From NCBI GenBank assembly GCA_963573305.1, contig OY754335.1:51915985-51979984 (forward strand): 64,000 nt of DNA. The letters run 5' to 3'. The notes under the pieces are model-generated. The model was not told where the DNA came from. It ran no database searches and saw only the letters and a program-made list of their open reading frames with translations. The position numbers were made by a program, and so were the translations under genes. Source of the stretch: Pyrrhosoma nymphula. Lineage: Eukaryota; Arthropoda; Insecta; Odonata; Coenagrionidae. Each line of letters starts with the position of its first letter. The stretch's first letter is position 1. Shown in pieces: positions 62,040 through 64,000 of the stretch.

Positions 62040-62310
62040 ACGCGAAAGAATGATGAGAATCAATTGGACAGGCGGGATGACTAATGCATACTTTCGGTGA
62101 GCGGCAGGAAAAAGCGGGCCATTAAGAATCAGACGGATGAAATGTATTGGTCATTTTCCAGGTCATAATAGTTTTGTAAATAATGAATAACAATCGGTTT
62201 TGCCATTAGATGGATTAAAGAGGATACTTCGCGAATAAAGCGACGGAAGGCAGTGCAAGAAGAGATGGTGTACGTAGACATAGAGGTAGATCGGGATAAT
62301 TTTGAAACTT
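62040..62310 (+). mobile_element. Decayed non-LTR retrotransposon RT C-terminal region
   Basis: The plus strand reads MMRINWTGGMTNAYFR, a stop, AAGKSGPLRIRRMKCIGHFP and further broken frames. It resembles the LINE segment I.WT...TN...L...G....LL.TIR.R.M.Y.GH. Several stops and frameshifts are present. Confidence 0.45.
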
Positions 62311-62319
62311 GCGAGAAAT

Positions 62320-63390
62320 AAACCTTACATTTGTAGATGTATAACGATCTCACCTGCGTCTCTTCCTAGTTGTACCACACTTATGCTTTTCGGCTAAAAC
62401 ATAGAGTACGTAGAGCACAGTATTACACCATTTCACCAATTTAAAAGCAATCACTGGCATAGAATAAAATAAATTTGTGAGAGATTCAAACTCGGGGCTT
62501 TCTTTCAGCATCATTTCCTTTCGAGAGAACCTGTGTAAAGCATACTTTCACCAGGGGATATTAAAGTTATATTGGATATTTGATCTCGCCAAAATACATG
62601 AAACAGAAGTGATATTAACTTCCACCAAATATATGAGAAAGGGGGTACACTTGTTTCCGATGGATCTCGGATATTAATTCTGAAAAGTTAATTTTTTCTC
62701 AATAATTAAACGGAGGGTGATATGAAATACACAAAATCCAGCGTGACTACAAGCGCATAAAAATTCAGCGAATAATATTGAGCATGATCATTTGACCTAT
62801 CTCAGAGATCCAACCGCAGTGACTAGTTCGGTAACTACCTGGTATGCCAGCCCAAAGGTAGGGGTTTTACTCTCGTTTTCGGCATATGCGTCGAGTTAGT
62901 CAAAGAATTAATGTTTATGTCAGATATTGGTACTTGAATTTTGCAGTGCAGCGTTTGAAATCCAAGTGAACTAATACATTTTCGGTTTTCATGTCGTATG
63001 GGGCCTACAGCTTTTTTTCGGTCTACAATATTCTTTTCACGTATTGATTCAAAATGTATTCTATTTGGTAAATTTCCATTCCATATTATTTATATTTGAG
63101 TTATCAGCACCTCGTTTTGCCTATTAGACATAATAGTTACGATTAATTGGGCAATGTTTACATAACAATATATGTTCAGCCCGAACGCCCAGCCTTTGGC
63201 TTTTTGCTTGATGATGTATTTCCCCATGTTCAGACAGCTGAGCCTTGTGTTTACAAGCATGTTTCGGGTACTTAAGTGGAAATAAATTAGTTTTTAGAAC
63301 TTTACTGATCCAAAATTGGGAATAATAGCGATGGCGGAGTACTGGATTGACGTCACAGAAGACGTTCTATGATTTCAGGCTTTCCCAGCG
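62320..63390. other. Non-coding stretch
   Basis: No supported gene. The segment 62800-62900 (GACTAGTTCGGTAACTACCT) is GC-richer and could be a repeat fragment. Confidence 0.3.
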
Positions 63391-63396
63391 AATGAT

Positions 63397-63600
63397 GCTG
63401 ATGAGTTCTCGGGTTTTCCACAGAGTTCGGCTTTCCATGATTGCCGAAGTTTTGGCAGGAGACTTTCCTGCCCTTTGCAAGGCTCTGAATGACATCCAGA
63501 GCCTTGAAAATGGCAGGAAAGTCTCGTGCCGAAACGTCGGCAATCATTGAAAGCCTAATTCGGTGGGGAAGCCGAGAATAACTCATCAGCTCAGGAGACG
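63397..63600. repeat. 204-bp foldback element (MITE-like)
   Basis: The left arm runs GCTGATGAGTTCTCGGGTTT through GGCTTTCCATGATTGCCGAA and GGCAGGAGACTTTCCTGCC. It is complemented in order by the right arm GGCAGGAAAGTCTCGTGCCG, TCGGCAATCATTGAAAGCC and ACTCATCAGC. The loop contains AAGGCTCTGAATG / CATCCAGAGCCTT, itself a hairpin. The palindrome explains why both strands show near-identical open frames (RLSMIAEV on plus and RLSMIADV on minus). Confidence 0.9.
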
Positions 63601-63609
63601 TTAGTTGCC

Positions 63610-64000
63610 ACGGTCCATTTTGCTGCAAGACTAAAATTAAGATTTTTAAATGCTTATTATTGTAAAAGTAGGGAATATATAGCTGTAAAACATTTACTAT
63701 AAATACTTTTTGTTAGAAAAACTTCAAATAAACATAGATGGACAATTATAAGCAGATATACGTTTATCAAATAAAAAAGTTCCATAATCTCTATATTTAA
63801 AAAATTCGAACGCGTTCATTACCTCCCATTTTTTCCTGTATAAAATTTGGTCACTCCCTCATATGCCAAGCGTAGTAGTTTTTCGCAATCATTTTGAATT
63901 AATTTCCTTTTTTAGAAACGCGACATTTGCATCTACGCTTAAAATATTTTTGTTGAATTCAATCGCAAGTATGCCAATCAGTAGGTGCAGAGTTGGCGTT
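63610..64000. other. Non-coding end of window
   Basis: AT-rich DNA with no supported feature. Confidence 0.35.

Noticed and set aside
63347..63628. Two similar proteins on opposite strands
   Set aside because: Both arise from the 204-bp palindrome and not from two genes.
1..64000. CRISPR array, bacterial operon or plasmid origin
   Set aside because: No regularly spaced identical repeats and no dense same-strand genes; splice-bounded exons and SINEs show eukaryotic nuclear DNA.

Overview
This window looks like nuclear DNA from an arthropod with a large, repeat-rich genome, probably an insect. It is AT-rich, has no dense gene array, and its only good coding segments are short exons bounded by GT-AG or GC-AG splice sites. 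It is full of tRNA-derived SINEs, decayed non-LTR retrotransposon tails, a Penelope-like element, an LTR-retrotransposon remnant, cut-and-paste DNA transposons and foldback MITE-like hairpins. The species cannot be named from the sequence.

Host gene: three GC-rich exons lie on the minus strand at 51691-51561, 10820-10512 and 4410-4296. Their splice phases agree in order: the first ends in phase 0, the second starts and ends in phase 0, the third starts in phase 0. This suggests one minus-strand gene with introns of about 41 kb and 6 kb that continues beyond the left edge. The protein (Gly-rich stretches, basic segments, no recognised domain) is not identified. Further exons may have been missed.

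Most notable region: 13138-15936 is a complete-ended 2.8 kb DNA transposon with perfect 43-bp terminal inverted repeats. Each repeat begins CACAGTG, the heptamer of V(D)J recombination signals, and the element is flanked by a 5-bp CGTCG duplication. Its minus strand holds a multi-exon transposase fragment that resembles RAG1/Transib: a DGSSGHSQYKQ motif, a WENPRPSSTRFCRPIRF block, a CYIC zinc-type motif and an LHCHIRFFE block. It is broken by a 2-bp insertion and two TAG codons and lacks its C-terminal part.

Other mobile DNA by position: LINE tails (2.3, 16.9, 34.0, 42.8, 43.9-44.3 and 62.0 kb); tRNA-type SINEs (8.0, 16.7, 27.8, 28.7, 29.5, 36.7, 46.3 and 49.3 kb); a Penelope-like element with RT and GIY-YIG-related tail (17.6-19.3 kb) interrupted by a long GA microsatellite; foldback hairpins (23.7, 26.3, 39.1, 48.1 and 63.5 kb); a BEL/Pao-like gag remnant between LTR-like repeats (46.75-47.99 kb); and a piggyBac-like non-autonomous element (57791-60528, TTAA on both sides) that contains a second inverted-repeat element (59041-60007). 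The rest is AT-rich intronic or intergenic sequence with no supported gene.
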